A stretch of 64,000 nucleotides of DNA from Streptococcus constellatus (GTDB lineage: Bacteria > Bacillota > Bacilli > Lactobacillales > Streptococcaceae): positions 46,061 through 110,060 of the forward strand of contig NZ_CABHMZ010000011.1 in the NCBI RefSeq assembly GCF_902167705.1, written 5' to 3'. The position numbers and the translations under genes are program-made. Below, in pieces: positions 1 through 9,267 of this stretch (position 1 is the first letter of the stretch; each line of letters opens with the position of its first letter). Under the pieces are notes generated by a model. The model had not been told where the DNA came from. It was given only the letters and a program-made list of their open reading frames with translations, and ran no database searches.

Positions 1-356
1 ACAAGCTCTTCTTGCGGATACTTTTTTAAGACTTGCTCCAGAAAAGCCTGCTCCTGCTCGACCGACCAAGCGGCCATTTGCTCATAAGCCCCCGCAAATA
101 ATTCTTTCAAAATCCCTTGCTTAGTCGCCAAAGTAGACTGGCGTTTTTCATTTTCAAGCTGCTGCACTTCGCGCTGTACCTGACGGTTCATCATTTTTAT
201 TTCTCGCTCACGCTGTTGTAGTTTTTCTTGTTTCAACTGCGCTTCTTGCTCTTTGGCTTCACGCTCAATAGATTCTTTAGCATCGGCCAATAGCTGCCGC
301 CCATTTTCATGCGCCTGCTCCAAAACCGAATCCCTCAAATGAGACTCAAATCCCAT
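1..356 (-). CDS. ntpE: V-type ATPase subunit E (partial, runs off left edge)
   Basis: Peripheral-stalk subunit E of a V-type (Na+ or H+) ATPase, joining the membrane sector to the catalytic head. Read leftwards, the frame opens with ATG at 356-354 behind a clear AGGAGGG ribosome site and stays open to position 1, about 118 codons. The protein starts MGFESHLRDSVLEQAH and continues as a long charged helix rich in Glu, Gln and Lys, typical of the E subunit N-terminal coiled coil. The C-terminal part is outside the window. It lies 48 bases after ntpK, in the ntp order known from Enterococcus hirae. The call rests on helix composition plus operon position. Confidence 0.85.
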   Translation of the reverse strand, partial: MGFESHLRDSVLEQAHENGRQLLADAKESIEREAKEQEAQLKQEKLQQREREIKMMNRQVQREVQQLENEKRQSTLATKQGILKELFAGAYEQMAAWSVEQEQAFLEQVLKKYPQEEL

Positions 357-404
357 ATCTCCCTCCTTCTATGAAATCAGATGTTTCACGACATTGAATC
401 TGTC

Positions 405-899
<495 letters not shown>

Positions 900-980
900 C
901 TAATATTAGATATTATTGATTTGATTATTTTGTCAATGACATAAGACTTCTAGCTGAGTTGCTAAAATAATTTCGCTGTG

Positions 981-2939
981 CTATTTTTTGTAGCGGACAT
1001 ATTTTTCTGCCGGCTTCAAAGGTTTAAACGCTTTTCCGCCACCGTCGTAGAATTTCCCAAAAAATTCAACAAAAATCAAACGTGCTCCGTGCACATAGCC
1101 CGACAAAAAGGAGAGAAACATATTGATAGCGTGAAGGATGACAAACAGCACAATCCCAATACTAAAACGCGCAAAAGGTGGAAAGAGACTAACAATTAAG
1201 TTAAAGGCTGAACCAATACTCGCACCAGCAAGCCCCAAAGCCATAAGCCGCGTAAAGCTCACCAAGTCTCCTACATAGCTACTGATATTGTATAGATTAA
1301 ACAGTGCAGGTCCCAAGCCTTTCAAACTCTTTGCACTGATAATAGAAACCAACACAATGCCCACAGCATTTACAATAGCGAGCCATTGCCCGAGAAAGCC
1401 GACCATAGCAAGAGCTGGGAACAGTTGCCCCGCTGCTAGCAAAAACAGCCCAATGAGAATCAACATCCAGGCAAAACCTGAATTATAGGCCGCCGCATAA
1501 TCCTTCAGGCGAATGTTCTTTTTGCCACTGAGAAAAAGTCCCGTCATGACTGTCATAAAGCCAATCACAACCGACATAATCAAAATAGTTATTACATCTG
1601 TGCTGGTATCAACGAGTGCAAAAGGCAATTTGAAGCCAAAGAAAGAACCATAAATCACTCCCCAGAGCGCAACGCCGATTCCTAAAATTCTAAAAAAGCG
1701 TAAATTCTTTGCCAGACTTGGCTTGACATGTAAAGTCTTCAAAGCCCAGGTCGTTCCGCCAAAAAGCAACAGACCGTAGCCAATATCAGCCGCCATCATG
1801 CCAAAAAAGATAAAGTAGAAGACCGACACAACGGGCGTCGGATCTTTATCCTCGTACCTCGGCAACGAGTACATTTCTGTCACCAACTCAAATGGCTCAA
1901 CCAGTGCATTGTTTTTAAGTTTTGTCGGCACTCGCTGTCGATCGGCTTCCGTCAGTTCATGGATTTGAAGCAAGACAGCACCACCAAATTGTTGCGCAAG
2001 ACCCGTTTTCAAATCTTCTATCTGCCCCTGCTCCATCCAGCCCTCTAAAGCAACCAAATTCTGCGTGCTGGCAAGGGCTTCCTTGCTCTCTTGGCGAGAG
2101 GTGAGATTCAAAAGATAATCCAACTGAAGTTTGAGCTGTTGCAGCTCCTCATTAGATGCTGCTAGTTGTGCTTGCGTTGACGTGATGAGCACTTCTTGCT
2201 CTTTTATCGTTTCTTGCAAGGTTATCAAGCGCTCTTTTGGTAATTCTTCAAAAGCATATTCAAAAGGCTTGAAACCAAGCTCTGTCAAGAATGCTTGAAT
2301 TTCCTTAGCTGCTTCTGCTTTACACAGCACAAGAATTCCATTTTCTGTGGTACTGGTAAAAATCTCTTCGACTTCTAGATTAGGATAGTCCCGTAATCGA
2401 GCATTGAGCTGATTATTCTCATTGCTTGGAATGCTTCCCACAAACGCACGAAGATATTTAAAATGCTTAAGTGCTGACGGCGTAACGACTAAACTCGCCC
2501 ATTTTTCTAGCTCTGCCATCTCCAACTGAGCCATCTCTTTTACTTCCTGCGCTCTTGCCAAGACTTGAAAGTGTTGCTGAATATTGGCAAGAAGCACTTC
2601 TTCATCACACGCCTGCCCCGCTTGCTCTAAGTCTACAAAGGTTGTTTCCAAAGGAGCTTCCTTCAACGACTCCAGTAATTTTTTCTTGGGCACAAACGCC
2701 TGCAAGCGTTCAATCATATTGGCAAGTTTTTCCTGCCGCCGAGACAACGCTTGAAGATAATCCGAAGAAGCGTCATCAGGTTGCCATACCAACTCTTGCT
2801 CAAAAGCTCCCTGCCAAGTCTCTTTTGCTTGCAAATCCTGAATTTCAACCGATTGGAGATTTTGCAAATAGGAGAGGACATCATCCAACAAATCGTTTGG
2901 CAATAGCAACGACAACTCCTGCATGTGACTAATGGCCAT
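981..2939 (-). CDS. ntpI: V-type ATPase subunit I (a-type membrane stator)
   Basis: Subunit I, the membrane stator that forms the ion half-channels against the K ring. At 652 residues it has the usual family length. Residues 1-350 are soluble with long helical stretches. The second half carries about seven or eight hydrophobic segments (for example VVSVFYFIFFGMMAADIGYGLLL and VLFVILHAINMFLSF). The family motif around GDLVSFTRLMALGLAGASIG is present near residue 550, including the essential Arg of that helix. Its start overlaps the end of the upstream stalk gene by 11 bases, so the two are probably translationally coupled. Confidence 0.94.
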   Translation of the reverse strand: MAISHMQELSLLLPNDLLDDVLSYLQNLQSVEIQDLQAKETWQGAFEQELVWQPDDASSDYLQALSRRQEKLANMIERLQAFVPKKKLLESLKEAPLETTFVDLEQAGQACDEEVLLANIQQHFQVLARAQEVKEMAQLEMAELEKWASLVVTPSALKHFKYLRAFVGSIPSNENNQLNARLRDYPNLEVEEIFTSTTENGILVLCKAEAAKEIQAFLTELGFKPFEYAFEELPKERLITLQETIKEQEVLITSTQAQLAASNEELQQLKLQLDYLLNLTSRQESKEALASTQNLVALEGWMEQGQIEDLKTGLAQQFGGAVLLQIHELTEADRQRVPTKLKNNALVEPFELVTEMYSLPRYEDKDPTPVVSVFYFIFFGMMAADIGYGLLLFGGTTWALKTLHVKPSLAKNLRFFRILGIGVALWGVIYGSFFGFKLPFALVDTSTDVITILIMSVVIGFMTVMTGLFLSGKKNIRLKDYAAAYNSGFAWMLILIGLFLLAAGQLFPALAMVGFLGQWLAIVNAVGIVLVSIISAKSLKGLGPALFNLYNISSYVGDLVSFTRLMALGLAGASIGSAFNLIVSLFPPFARFSIGIVLFVILHAINMFLSFLSGYVHGARLIFVEFFGKFYDGGGKAFKPLKPAEKYVRYKK

Positions 2940-3252
2940 ATTTTTCTACCACCCTATCCACAATCATTTGCAACAGTGCCTCTTTTTTATTTGATAAAGC
3001 TGCTTGGGCTTTTTCTTCGTTCTCTTGTCTCGTTTTTTCTAAGTCTTGTGTCAAGCTGGCAATCTCTTTTTCAGATTGTTCCTTTAACTCAACAAGCAAT
3101 TGTTGCTTTTCTTCATCGTAGGCTCGCTCTAACTGTTTCAGATTGCTGGCAGCTTGCTCTCGCAATTCTTGAATTTGACTTTTGTAGCCCGCCAACACTT
3201 CATCTGCCGCTTGCTCAATTTCCTGCATTTGCTCAAGAGTAGCGTTCGTCAT
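2929..3252 (-). CDS. V-type ATPase peripheral stalk subunit (NtpF/G-like)
   Basis: First gene of the V-ATPase operon, 107 residues, almost entirely a charged coiled coil (EIEQAADEVLAGYKSQIQEL and onwards). This matches the small stalk partner of subunit E (NtpF in Enterococcus, often called subunit G or H). I start it at the ATG at 3252 because an ideal AAAGGAGGT site sits seven bases upstream; an in-frame ATG at 3279 has no such site. With NtpE it would form the outer stalk. Assignment is by position and coiled-coil character, since stalk subunits share little sequence. Confidence 0.85.
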   Translation of the reverse strand: MTNATLEQMQEIEQAADEVLAGYKSQIQELREQAASNLKQLERAYDEEKQQLLVELKEQSEKEIASLTQDLEKTRQENEEKAQAALSNKKEALLQMIVDRVVEKYGH

Positions 3253-3303
3253 GTCTTGCACCTCCTTTGTATCATACAATGGCTGTAACGTTTACTTATG
3301 TAA

Positions 3304-3333
3304 ATTATAACACATTTTCAAACCATTCGTCAC
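3304..3333 (-). promoter_or_regulatory. Promoter of the V-ATPase operon
   Basis: On the minus strand there is an extended -10 (TG-T-TATAAT, box at 3309-3304) and, 18 bases upstream, GTGACG at 3333-3328 as a -35 with four of six matches. The transcript would start about 45 bases before the stalk gene. A second, divergent extended -10 serves the regulator at 3491. Confidence 0.6.
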
Positions 3334-3421
3334 AGAGTTTTATTGGTTTTCTTCGCTTAATTAAAATCATCTCACCCTATGCTATTTCTCAAGCTGCCTA
3401 ACGTCTTATTTTGTAAAACTA

Positions 3422-3430
3422 TGTTATAAT
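3422..3430 (+). promoter_or_regulatory. Extended -10 promoter of the RpiR-type regulator
   Basis: TG-T-TATAAT lies 60 bases before the regulator ATG. No good -35 is visible at the right distance, which is acceptable for an extended -10 promoter. Confidence 0.55.
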
Positions 3431-3490
3431 ACAAATAGGTTTTTCAAAACATTTGTTCTATATCATTACAAGCAAAGAAAGTGACCTCTT

Positions 3491-4336
3491 ATGGAAAATA
3501 CGCAGCATATCTTAACGACGATTGAAAGCCATTTTGATAGCATGACCGACTTAGAAAAGCGGATTGCCAACTACTTTTTGAGCCCTTCTAGTATCTACGA
3601 CGACCTTTCTTCACAAAAAGTTGCGCAAACTCTCTACATTTCTCAAGCAGCCTTGACACGCTTTGCAAAAAAATGTGGATTTAAAGGCTATAGAGAGTTC
3701 AATTTTCAATATATTCACCAGTTGCAAGGCAAGGCAGAGCAAGCCGAACATTTGCAAAATGACTTGTCTCGCAGAGTGTTTCGAAATTATACTCAAATTC
3801 GGCAACAAACTGAGGAATTGATTGATGAAGACAAACTGCTGCGCGTTGCCAATCTCATCGAAGCGGCTGAACGCGTCTATTTCTTTGGAACGGGAAGCTC
3901 TGGTCTTGTCGCACGCGATATGAAATTGCGCTTCATGCGGCTTGGTGTTATATGCGAGGCTTTGACAGATCAAGACGGCTTTGCTTGGACAACGAGTATC
4001 CTAGATGAAAATTGCTTGGTTATCGGATTTTCTTTGTCTGGAGGAACGCAATCTATCATCAACAGCCTCATCGACGCTCAAGCAATGGGGGCTAAAACGG
4101 TTTTAGTAACAGGTCATCCCAACATGGTCAAAGAAACCTTTACTGAAATCATCACTGTTGCCATTCAAAGCAAACCAGAGTATATTTTACGCATCTCAGC
4201 ACAGTTTCCTATGCTACTTATGATTGACCTCCTTTATGCCTTTTTCCTAGAAATTGACCGAGAAAGAAAAGAAAAAATCTTCAACAGTTTTTGGGAAAAT
4301 CAAAAATTAAATGGCTATTACAGACGACACAAATAA
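3491..4336 (+). CDS. RpiR/MurR-family regulator of the sialic acid genes
   Basis: 281 residues. Residues 1-75 are the RpiR helix-turn-helix (ANYFLSPSSIYDDLSSQKVAQ, then QAALTRFAKKCGFKGYREF). Residues 105-270 form a SIS sugar-phosphate domain with the characteristic VYFFGTGSSG and FSLSGGTQSII loops. It is expected to bind an amino-sugar phosphate and control the adjacent operon. It is divergent from the V-ATPase operon and convergent with the ROK kinase gene, ending the sialic acid island as the equivalent gene does in Streptococcus pneumoniae. The ligand (ManNAc-6-P or GlcNAc-6-P) is inferred only from its neighbours. Confidence 0.85.
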   Translation: MENTQHILTTIESHFDSMTDLEKRIANYFLSPSSIYDDLSSQKVAQTLYISQAALTRFAKKCGFKGYREFNFQYIHQLQGKAEQAEHLQNDLSRRVFRNYTQIRQQTEELIDEDKLLRVANLIEAAERVYFFGTGSSGLVARDMKLRFMRLGVICEALTDQDGFAWTTSILDENCLVIGFSLSGGTQSIINSLIDAQAMGAKTVLVTGHPNMVKETFTEIITVAIQSKPEYILRISAQFPMLLMIDLLYAFFLEIDRERKEKIFNSFWENQKLNGYYRRHK

Positions 4337-4346
4337 GGTACTAAAC

Positions 4347-4384
4347 AAAACGAGCATCTCCTCACTAAAGGATTTGCTCGTTTT
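4347..4384. terminator. Bidirectional terminator between regulator and kinase
   Basis: AAAACGAGCA at 4347-4356 pairs perfectly with TGCTCGTTTT at 4375-4384. The A and T ends supply a U-run in both directions, and the two convergent genes stop on either side. Confidence 0.8.
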
Positions 4385-4403
4385 CATTATAGAAGGCTTT
4401 TCG

Positions 4404-5288
4404 TTAATGATGTTTATTTTTAAAGTGATAATAAGCTCCAAACATCCCCGCAGCATTTTGATGATGAGCGAAAGCGAGCTTGGTTTTTTCAGCAATACTT
4501 GGCACCAGACAAGCTTTCATAGCAGCTTCAATTCGAGGACGGAGAATAGCTTCTTGACCCATAATGCCGCCACCTAAAATCACCACTTCTGGATTGACCA
4601 CATAGCAAATATTCGCAATCCCTTGCCCTAAATAATTGACCATACGGTCGATTCCTTGGATACAACGTGCATTTCCTTCTGTTACTTCTTTGAAAATGCG
4701 GCGTCCATTCCACATAGCCGGATCTTCTCCGTGAAGCTCTGCTACATAATTGACCAAGGCAGTCGTTGAAGCCACATCTTGGAAAGCACCGTCTGGCAGA
4801 TACACATAGCCGACTTCACAGGCTGAATTACTAAAACCGTGGAAAACCTGGCCGTCCACCAGCAAGCAGCCACCGATACCCGTTCCAATCGTCAAACAAA
4901 TCGCAATGTTCGCTCCCTTGCCACTTCCTGACATAACTTCCGCCAAGCCAGCACAATTGACATCATTTTCAATCTCACAAGGAATGGAAAATGCTTCTTC
5001 TAATACTTTCTTGAACTGAGTACCTGCATAGTTCGGAATCTGAGGTCCAGAATAAAAAATTTCTCCTTTGTCTGGATCGACCATTCCAGCTGAGGAAATA
5101 CAAATCCCAGCAATCGAAGTCTGCTCTAAATAACTTGCTACAATCCCCTTCACCTTGCGCAAAATTTCTGGACCGCCCTTATGGGCCTCTGTTGGTATTT
5201 CATGCGCTTCCAGCAAGATGTCCGTATCATCAATCAGACCATATTTGATATTTGTTCCACCAATATCAATGGCAATGTATTTTCCCAT
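4404..5288 (-). CDS. nanK: ROK-family kinase, probable N-acetylmannosamine kinase
   Basis: 294 residues of the ROK sugar kinase family, with the phosphate loop IDIGGTNIKYG at residues 6-16 and the ROK core GTGIGGCLLVDGQVFHG near 135-151. The usual ROK zinc cluster (CxCGxxGC) is absent; the segment reads GFSNSACEVGYVYLP instead. The gene is last in the sialic acid operon, directly after the lyase, so the expected reaction is phosphorylation of ManNAc to ManNAc-6-P for NanE. A glucokinase-type activity cannot be excluded from sequence alone. A good RBS (GAGGTGG) precedes the ATG. Confidence 0.85.
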   Translation of the reverse strand: MGKYIAIDIGGTNIKYGLIDDTDILLEAHEIPTEAHKGGPEILRKVKGIVASYLEQTSIAGICISSAGMVDPDKGEIFYSGPQIPNYAGTQFKKVLEEAFSIPCEIENDVNCAGLAEVMSGSGKGANIAICLTIGTGIGGCLLVDGQVFHGFSNSACEVGYVYLPDGAFQDVASTTALVNYVAELHGEDPAMWNGRRIFKEVTEGNARCIQGIDRMVNYLGQGIANICYVVNPEVVILGGGIMGQEAILRPRIEAAMKACLVPSIAEKTKLAFAHHQNAAGMFGAYYHFKNKHH

Positions 5289-5306
5289 AATCCACCTCTT
5301 TTTCTA

Positions 5307-6224
5307 TTATAGGAATGCTTCCTTAGCTGCACGAATCAAGCGCGCCGCTTCTTCTACAATCGGACGATCCGCGTCTGTCACTGGTGTTAATGGAGAACGG
5401 ACAGAGCCGATATTCAGGTTTTCATTGATTTTCAAGACTTCCTTGATGACAGAATACATATTCCCATGAGCAGCTGTTAATTTGCCGATAATAGCGTTAA
5501 TGGTAAATTGCAATTCTTTTGCCTTTTCCAAATCCTTATCTGCAATCAATTGATTGAGCTTCAAGAAAAGTTCTGGCATTGCGCCATACGTTCCGCCGAT
5601 ACCTGCTCTCGCTCCCATCAAGCGACCACCTAAGAATTGCTCATCTGGACCATTAAAGACGAGATGGTCTTCCCCACCAAGTGCTGCAAAGGTTTGAATG
5701 TCTTGAACTGGCATGGAAGAGTTCTTCACACCAATCACACGCTCATTTTTGAGCATTTCTGCATAGAGACTCGGCGTCAGAGCTACACCTGCCAACTGCG
5801 GAATATTGTAAATCACAAAGTCTGTTTGTGGTGCAGCTGCGCTAATGTCGTTCCAATATTGGGCAACCGAGTATTCTGGCAAGCGGAAGTAAATCGGCGG
5901 AATAGCCGCAATAGCATCTACTCCCAAGCTTTCTGCATGGCGTGCCAATTCCACACTATCCTTAGTGTTGTTGCAAGCGACGTGGGCAATAATTGTTAAT
6001 TTCCCTTTTGCCACCGCCATGACTTCTTCCAAAATCAATTTCCTATCGGCAACGCTTTGATAGATACACTCCCCCGACGAGCCATTGACATACAAGCCTT
6101 GAACTCCTTTTTTGAGGAAATATTCTACCAAATCCCGCACGCGTTCCGGACTAATCTCACCTTGGTCATCATAGCAGGCATAAAAGGCCGGAATGACCCC
6201 TTCGTATTTTTTTAAATCTCTCAT
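5307..6224 (-). CDS. nanA: N-acetylneuraminate lyase
   Basis: 305-residue TIM-barrel aldolase of the DapA/NanA family, cleaving N-acetylneuraminate to ManNAc and pyruvate in the cytoplasm. The carboxylate-binding GSSGE motif is at about residues 48-52. The catalytic tyrosine lies in VIYNIPQLAGV and the Schiff-base lysine in VIGVKNSS (about residue 167). This enzyme is distinct from the sialidase also called NanA in pneumococcus. It lies between the DUF624 gene and nanK, 18 bases from nanK. Confidence 0.92.
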   Translation of the reverse strand: MRDLKKYEGVIPAFYACYDDQGEISPERVRDLVEYFLKKGVQGLYVNGSSGECIYQSVADRKLILEEVMAVAKGKLTIIAHVACNNTKDSVELARHAESLGVDAIAAIPPIYFRLPEYSVAQYWNDISAAAPQTDFVIYNIPQLAGVALTPSLYAEMLKNERVIGVKNSSMPVQDIQTFAALGGEDHLVFNGPDEQFLGGRLMGARAGIGGTYGAMPELFLKLNQLIADKDLEKAKELQFTINAIIGKLTAAHGNMYSVIKEVLKINENLNIGSVRSPLTPVTDADRPIVEEAARLIRAAKEAFL

Positions 6225-6249
6225 ATTTTATTCTCCAATTTGATTGGTT

Positions 6250-6897
6250 TTATCGTTTGTACTTGTTAAAAATAGTTTCCATGATAGGCAATTGCAAAAA
6301 TCCTAAGGCTGCAAAACCGACTAATACAAAAAGAGTAAAGCCTAGCAGCAACACAAATCCTGAACTAGAGAGGAAAAAGATGATTGCAACTAATATGGCT
6401 ATCATCAAAAAGAACCATGGAAAATGCAAACTCACCATGATAAGACCCGTTTGCAACATATCTTTTACCGTCATTTCAAATTTAGCTACCAAAGGATAGA
6501 CACATAAAAACAGCAAACTAGCAAAAATGATGACGCCGATACAGGTTGCTTTTAACATTTGAAACGGCATGGTTTCCTGCCTCCAAAAAAGCAGGAGGTC
6601 AAATAGACTGATTCCTACAATCAGCAGCTCTAGCAAACCAAGTTTTAAACCGACTTTCCAATTTTTCCTAAATGCCTGCACATACGTTGCTGTAACTTTT
6701 ACACGACGTGCACCCTTGATTGCAAACAAGGTCTGATACAAGCTAACTTTTGCAATGCCAATCGTGACAATCGGCAGACAAGACAAAAGAAAGATGAGGT
6801 TCACAGTCACCAAATCTAATATTTTCTCACATATTCTCATAAAGAAATTATCTGTATCAAATATACTTCGTATTAACTGAGAACCTCTCTTTTCCAT
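6250..6897 (-). CDS. DUF624 (YesL-like) membrane protein
   Basis: 215 residues with about five hydrophobic segments, beginning IFDTDNFFMRICEKILDLVTVNLIFLLSCLPIVTIG, the recognisable DUF624/YesL opening. The N-terminal part also shows the family feature KGARRVKVTATYVQAFRKNW. Such proteins often sit beside sugar ABC transporters, but their biochemical role is not established. Here it lies between the YhcH-like gene and the lyase, preceded by an AGGAGGT site. I do not assign it a function beyond membrane protein linked to sialic acid use. Confidence 0.85.
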   Translation of the reverse strand: MEKRGSQLIRSIFDTDNFFMRICEKILDLVTVNLIFLLSCLPIVTIGIAKVSLYQTLFAIKGARRVKVTATYVQAFRKNWKVGLKLGLLELLIVGISLFDLLLFWRQETMPFQMLKATCIGVIIFASLLFLCVYPLVAKFEMTVKDMLQTGLIMVSLHFPWFFLMIAILVAIIFFLSSSGFVLLLGFTLFVLVGFAALGFLQLPIMETIFNKYKR

Positions 6898-6921
6898 GGT
6901 TCTACCTCCTAATCAATTAGT

Positions 6922-7377
6922 TTAATCGTTGAGCAAAACTTTTACGACACATTTTTTGACCTTATCACCTTTAGCAGCAAACCTATTTGGCTGATGTGGT
7001 TCATTGGGCAAAAATGCAGCAAAATTCTGCTTGTCCAAATAAAGTGGATAGAGCTGCTCACAAGTCACAAACCCAATATCCTTCTTTTTATCATACGATT
7101 TTCTTACTTCTTTTACCCTTGTACCATATTGAATGATTTCATGGCCTGCCAAAAGAAAATGCAAGTCCAGATAAGCTTGATGAAATTCACATTCATCAGT
7201 CACTTCGGAACTCAATTCATTTTCCTGCACAAACAGAAAGGCTTTTTCTCCGTCAATCTCATACCGTCCCAACTCACAATCGTTTAAATCGTGCGTCAGG
7301 AGATAATCAATGGCACAATCCAAATTCTCATGGATCCCTTTGTAGTGGGCGAGATTTTCCAATTCATCGAAAATCAT
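6922..7377 (-). CDS. YhcH/YjgK/YiaL family protein, possible sialic acid anomerase
   Basis: 151-residue cupin-like protein of the YhcH/NanQ/EbgC family. Family segments include FHQAYLDLHFLLAGHEIIQYG (about 64-84) and FAAFLPNEPHQPNRFA (about 118-133), containing the His and Glu residues that bind metal in this family. In Escherichia coli the relative NanQ speeds anomerisation of sialic acid. The place between the importer and catabolic genes supports a similar role here, but the function is inference. Its stop is 24 bases from the DUF624 start. Confidence 0.82.
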   Translation of the reverse strand: MIFDELENLAHYKGIHENLDCAIDYLLTHDLNDCELGRYEIDGEKAFLFVQENELSSEVTDECEFHQAYLDLHFLLAGHEIIQYGTRVKEVRKSYDKKKDIGFVTCEQLYPLYLDKQNFAAFLPNEPHQPNRFAAKGDKVKKCVVKVLLND

Positions 7378-7390
7378 TTGATCAGCCTCC

Positions 7391-8221
7391 TTATCCTTTC
7401 ACAGCTCCCATGGTAATACCTTGCGTGAAGGATTTTTGGAATATCAAGAAGACAGCTACAATCGGAACGGCTGCCATAGCAGCACCGGCCATAATCAAAC
7501 CGTAGTTGGTCGCCATTTCAGCTTGCATTGTTGCCACCCCAAGTGAAATAGTCAGATTCTGACGCGATGTCAGCATAACCAATTGCATAAAGTAGTCATT
7601 CCATGTGTTGATAAAGGTAAAAATAGCAAGAGCGGCAAAACCTGGTTTCACAATTGGAAAAGCAACATTCCAAAAAGTACGAATCTCACCACAACCGTCA
7701 ATCTTAGCAGATTCCAACAATTCCGTTGGGATATTTTCACTAAATTGCTTCATGAGAAAGACCCCAAAAGGCCAGCCGACAAGTGGCAAAATAACCGCAG
7801 CCAGTGTATCATGAATCCCCATAAAGTTGACAATACGAACCAAAGGAACCAGCACAACTTGCTTAGGCAAAGCCATGGCAGCGATAAAGGTCGCAAAAAG
7901 AATACGTTGACCATAAAAACGCTTCTTGGCTAGAACATAACCTGCTAAAGAAGAGGTAATGCAGACCAAAAACATGGTTGCTAGCGAGATAAAGACACTA
8001 TTCCACATCCATTGTAGAGCTGGGTTTTGCACCATTAACTGCTCAAAATTTTCCAGCGTTGGCATTTTTGGCCACCATTGAGGCGGAATGACAATCGTGT
8101 CTGGTTGAGACTTAAAGGCCCCTGTCAAAATCCAATAGAAAGGGAAAACAAAGAGAATAGTCAACACCAAGAGAATAATCGTTGAAATCACCGTAAAGGC
8201 ACTTATTTTTTTCTGTTTCAT
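7391..8221 (-). CDS. satC: Sialic acid ABC transporter permease
   Basis: 276-residue inner-membrane permease of the carbohydrate uptake family (MalG-like), with six hydrophobic segments. The EAA loop contacting the ATPase reads ESAKIDGCGEIRTFWNVAFP near residues 190-210. I use the ATG at 8221 (MKQKKISAF), preceded by AAGGAGA; longer in-frame starts run into satB. No ATP-binding gene is present in the cluster. In pneumococcus such importers borrow the shared ATPase MsmK, which probably applies here. Confidence 0.87.
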   Translation of the reverse strand: MKQKKISAFTVISTIILLVLTILFVFPFYWILTGAFKSQPDTIVIPPQWWPKMPTLENFEQLMVQNPALQWMWNSVFISLATMFLVCITSSLAGYVLAKKRFYGQRILFATFIAAMALPKQVVLVPLVRIVNFMGIHDTLAAVILPLVGWPFGVFLMKQFSENIPTELLESAKIDGCGEIRTFWNVAFPIVKPGFAALAIFTFINTWNDYFMQLVMLTSRQNLTISLGVATMQAEMATNYGLIMAGAAMAAVPIVAVFLIFQKSFTQGITMGAVKG

Positions 8222-8237
8222 CTTGTCTCTCCTTTCT

Positions 8238-9134
8238 TTAATATTCGACGTCATTTCCAAGAATCTTGAATTGGGCAAAGCTAATCAAAGCAATCATGAC
8301 AGCTAAAAATACCCCCATGGTATTGGCATAACCATATTCAGATAACTTGAAGGCTTTTTCATAAAGGTAATACATCAAAGTACTGGTTGAATAATTTGGA
8401 CCTCCAGATGTCAATAGCTGAATCAAGGCAAAACATTGGAAAGAGTTAATCGTAGTAATAATCGCAATATAGAGCGTTGTCGGAAGTAAGCTCGGCCATT
8501 TAATCTTCCAGAAAACTTGCAGTTCTGTCGCTCCATCAACACGCGCAGCTTCCACCAATGAATTGTCAATATTTCCCATAGCAGCAATATAGAGAATAAT
8601 GGGCTGTCCGACAGAAGTTGTCAGCAAAATCACAATAATCGCCATCAAAGCCCAATGCTTATCTCCTAGCCAGGAAATATTTTGATTGATGACATGACCC
8701 GACTTCAGTACAAAGTTCAAAATCCCTGACAGTGGGTCATAAATCCATTTCCATACAACGGTTACCGCTACACTCCCTGTAACAACCGGCAGGAAGAAGA
8801 CAAAACGGTAGAAAGAGCGCGCAATCGCATTTTGACTATAGGTCTGTGACGCTACAAACAAAGAGAAAAGCACAACAATTGGCACCGAACCAATAACAAT
8901 AATCACCGTATTGATGAGAGATTTGATAAAGACTGGATCTTTAAACATTCGCGTGTAGTTATCCAAACCAATGAATGTAAAAGAAGTCATAGAATAGTTA
9001 AAGAAACTCGTTACAAATCCCATCACCATCGGCGCTAATACAAAGACAATAAAGAATAATAGAACTGGTGCCAAAAAAGCATAGGATACCAAGGTTTCTC
9101 TCATTCTTATTTTATTTACTTTCACATCAAACAC
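8238..9134 (-). CDS. satB: Sialic acid ABC transporter permease
   Basis: 298-residue partner permease of the MalF/UgpA type, with six transmembrane segments. The coupling loop EAARVDGATELQVFWKIKWP is near residues 195-215. It lies between the binding protein and the other permease. A stem-loop in the 133-base gap after satA could lower its expression relative to satA. Substrate is inferred from the surrounding sialic acid catabolic genes and from the equivalent pneumococcal cluster. Confidence 0.87.
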   Translation of the reverse strand: MFDVKVNKIRMRETLVSYAFLAPVLLFFIVFVLAPMVMGFVTSFFNYSMTSFTFIGLDNYTRMFKDPVFIKSLINTVIIVIGSVPIVVLFSLFVASQTYSQNAIARSFYRFVFFLPVVTGSVAVTVVWKWIYDPLSGILNFVLKSGHVINQNISWLGDKHWALMAIIVILLTTSVGQPIILYIAAMGNIDNSLVEAARVDGATELQVFWKIKWPSLLPTTLYIAIITTINSFQCFALIQLLTSGGPNYSTSTLMYYLYEKAFKLSEYGYANTMGVFLAVMIALISFAQFKILGNDVEY

Positions 9135-9210
9135 CTCATTCAGATTAGAGGGAAGGCTAACTCCTTTAAAGCTTTTTGAGTTCTTTCCCGCTTTTATCTT
9201 TTTATAGAAA

Positions 9211-9256
9211 TTCCCCTTTTCCTATTTATACCTAACTGACAACAGAAAAAGGGGAA
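9211..9256 (-). terminator. Stem-loop between satA and satB
   Basis: TTCCCCTTTT at 9211-9220 pairs with AAAAGGGGAA at 9247-9256. There is no strong U-run after it on the minus strand, so it is more likely a processing or partial-termination hairpin that gives more binding protein than permease than a full terminator. Confidence 0.6.
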
Positions 9257-9267
9257 AATTCAATTAC

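Noticed and set aside
3281..3296. cre-like TGTAACGTTTACTT upstream of the V-ATPase operon
   Set aside because: It lacks one base of the cre spacing, so the two halves are out of register.
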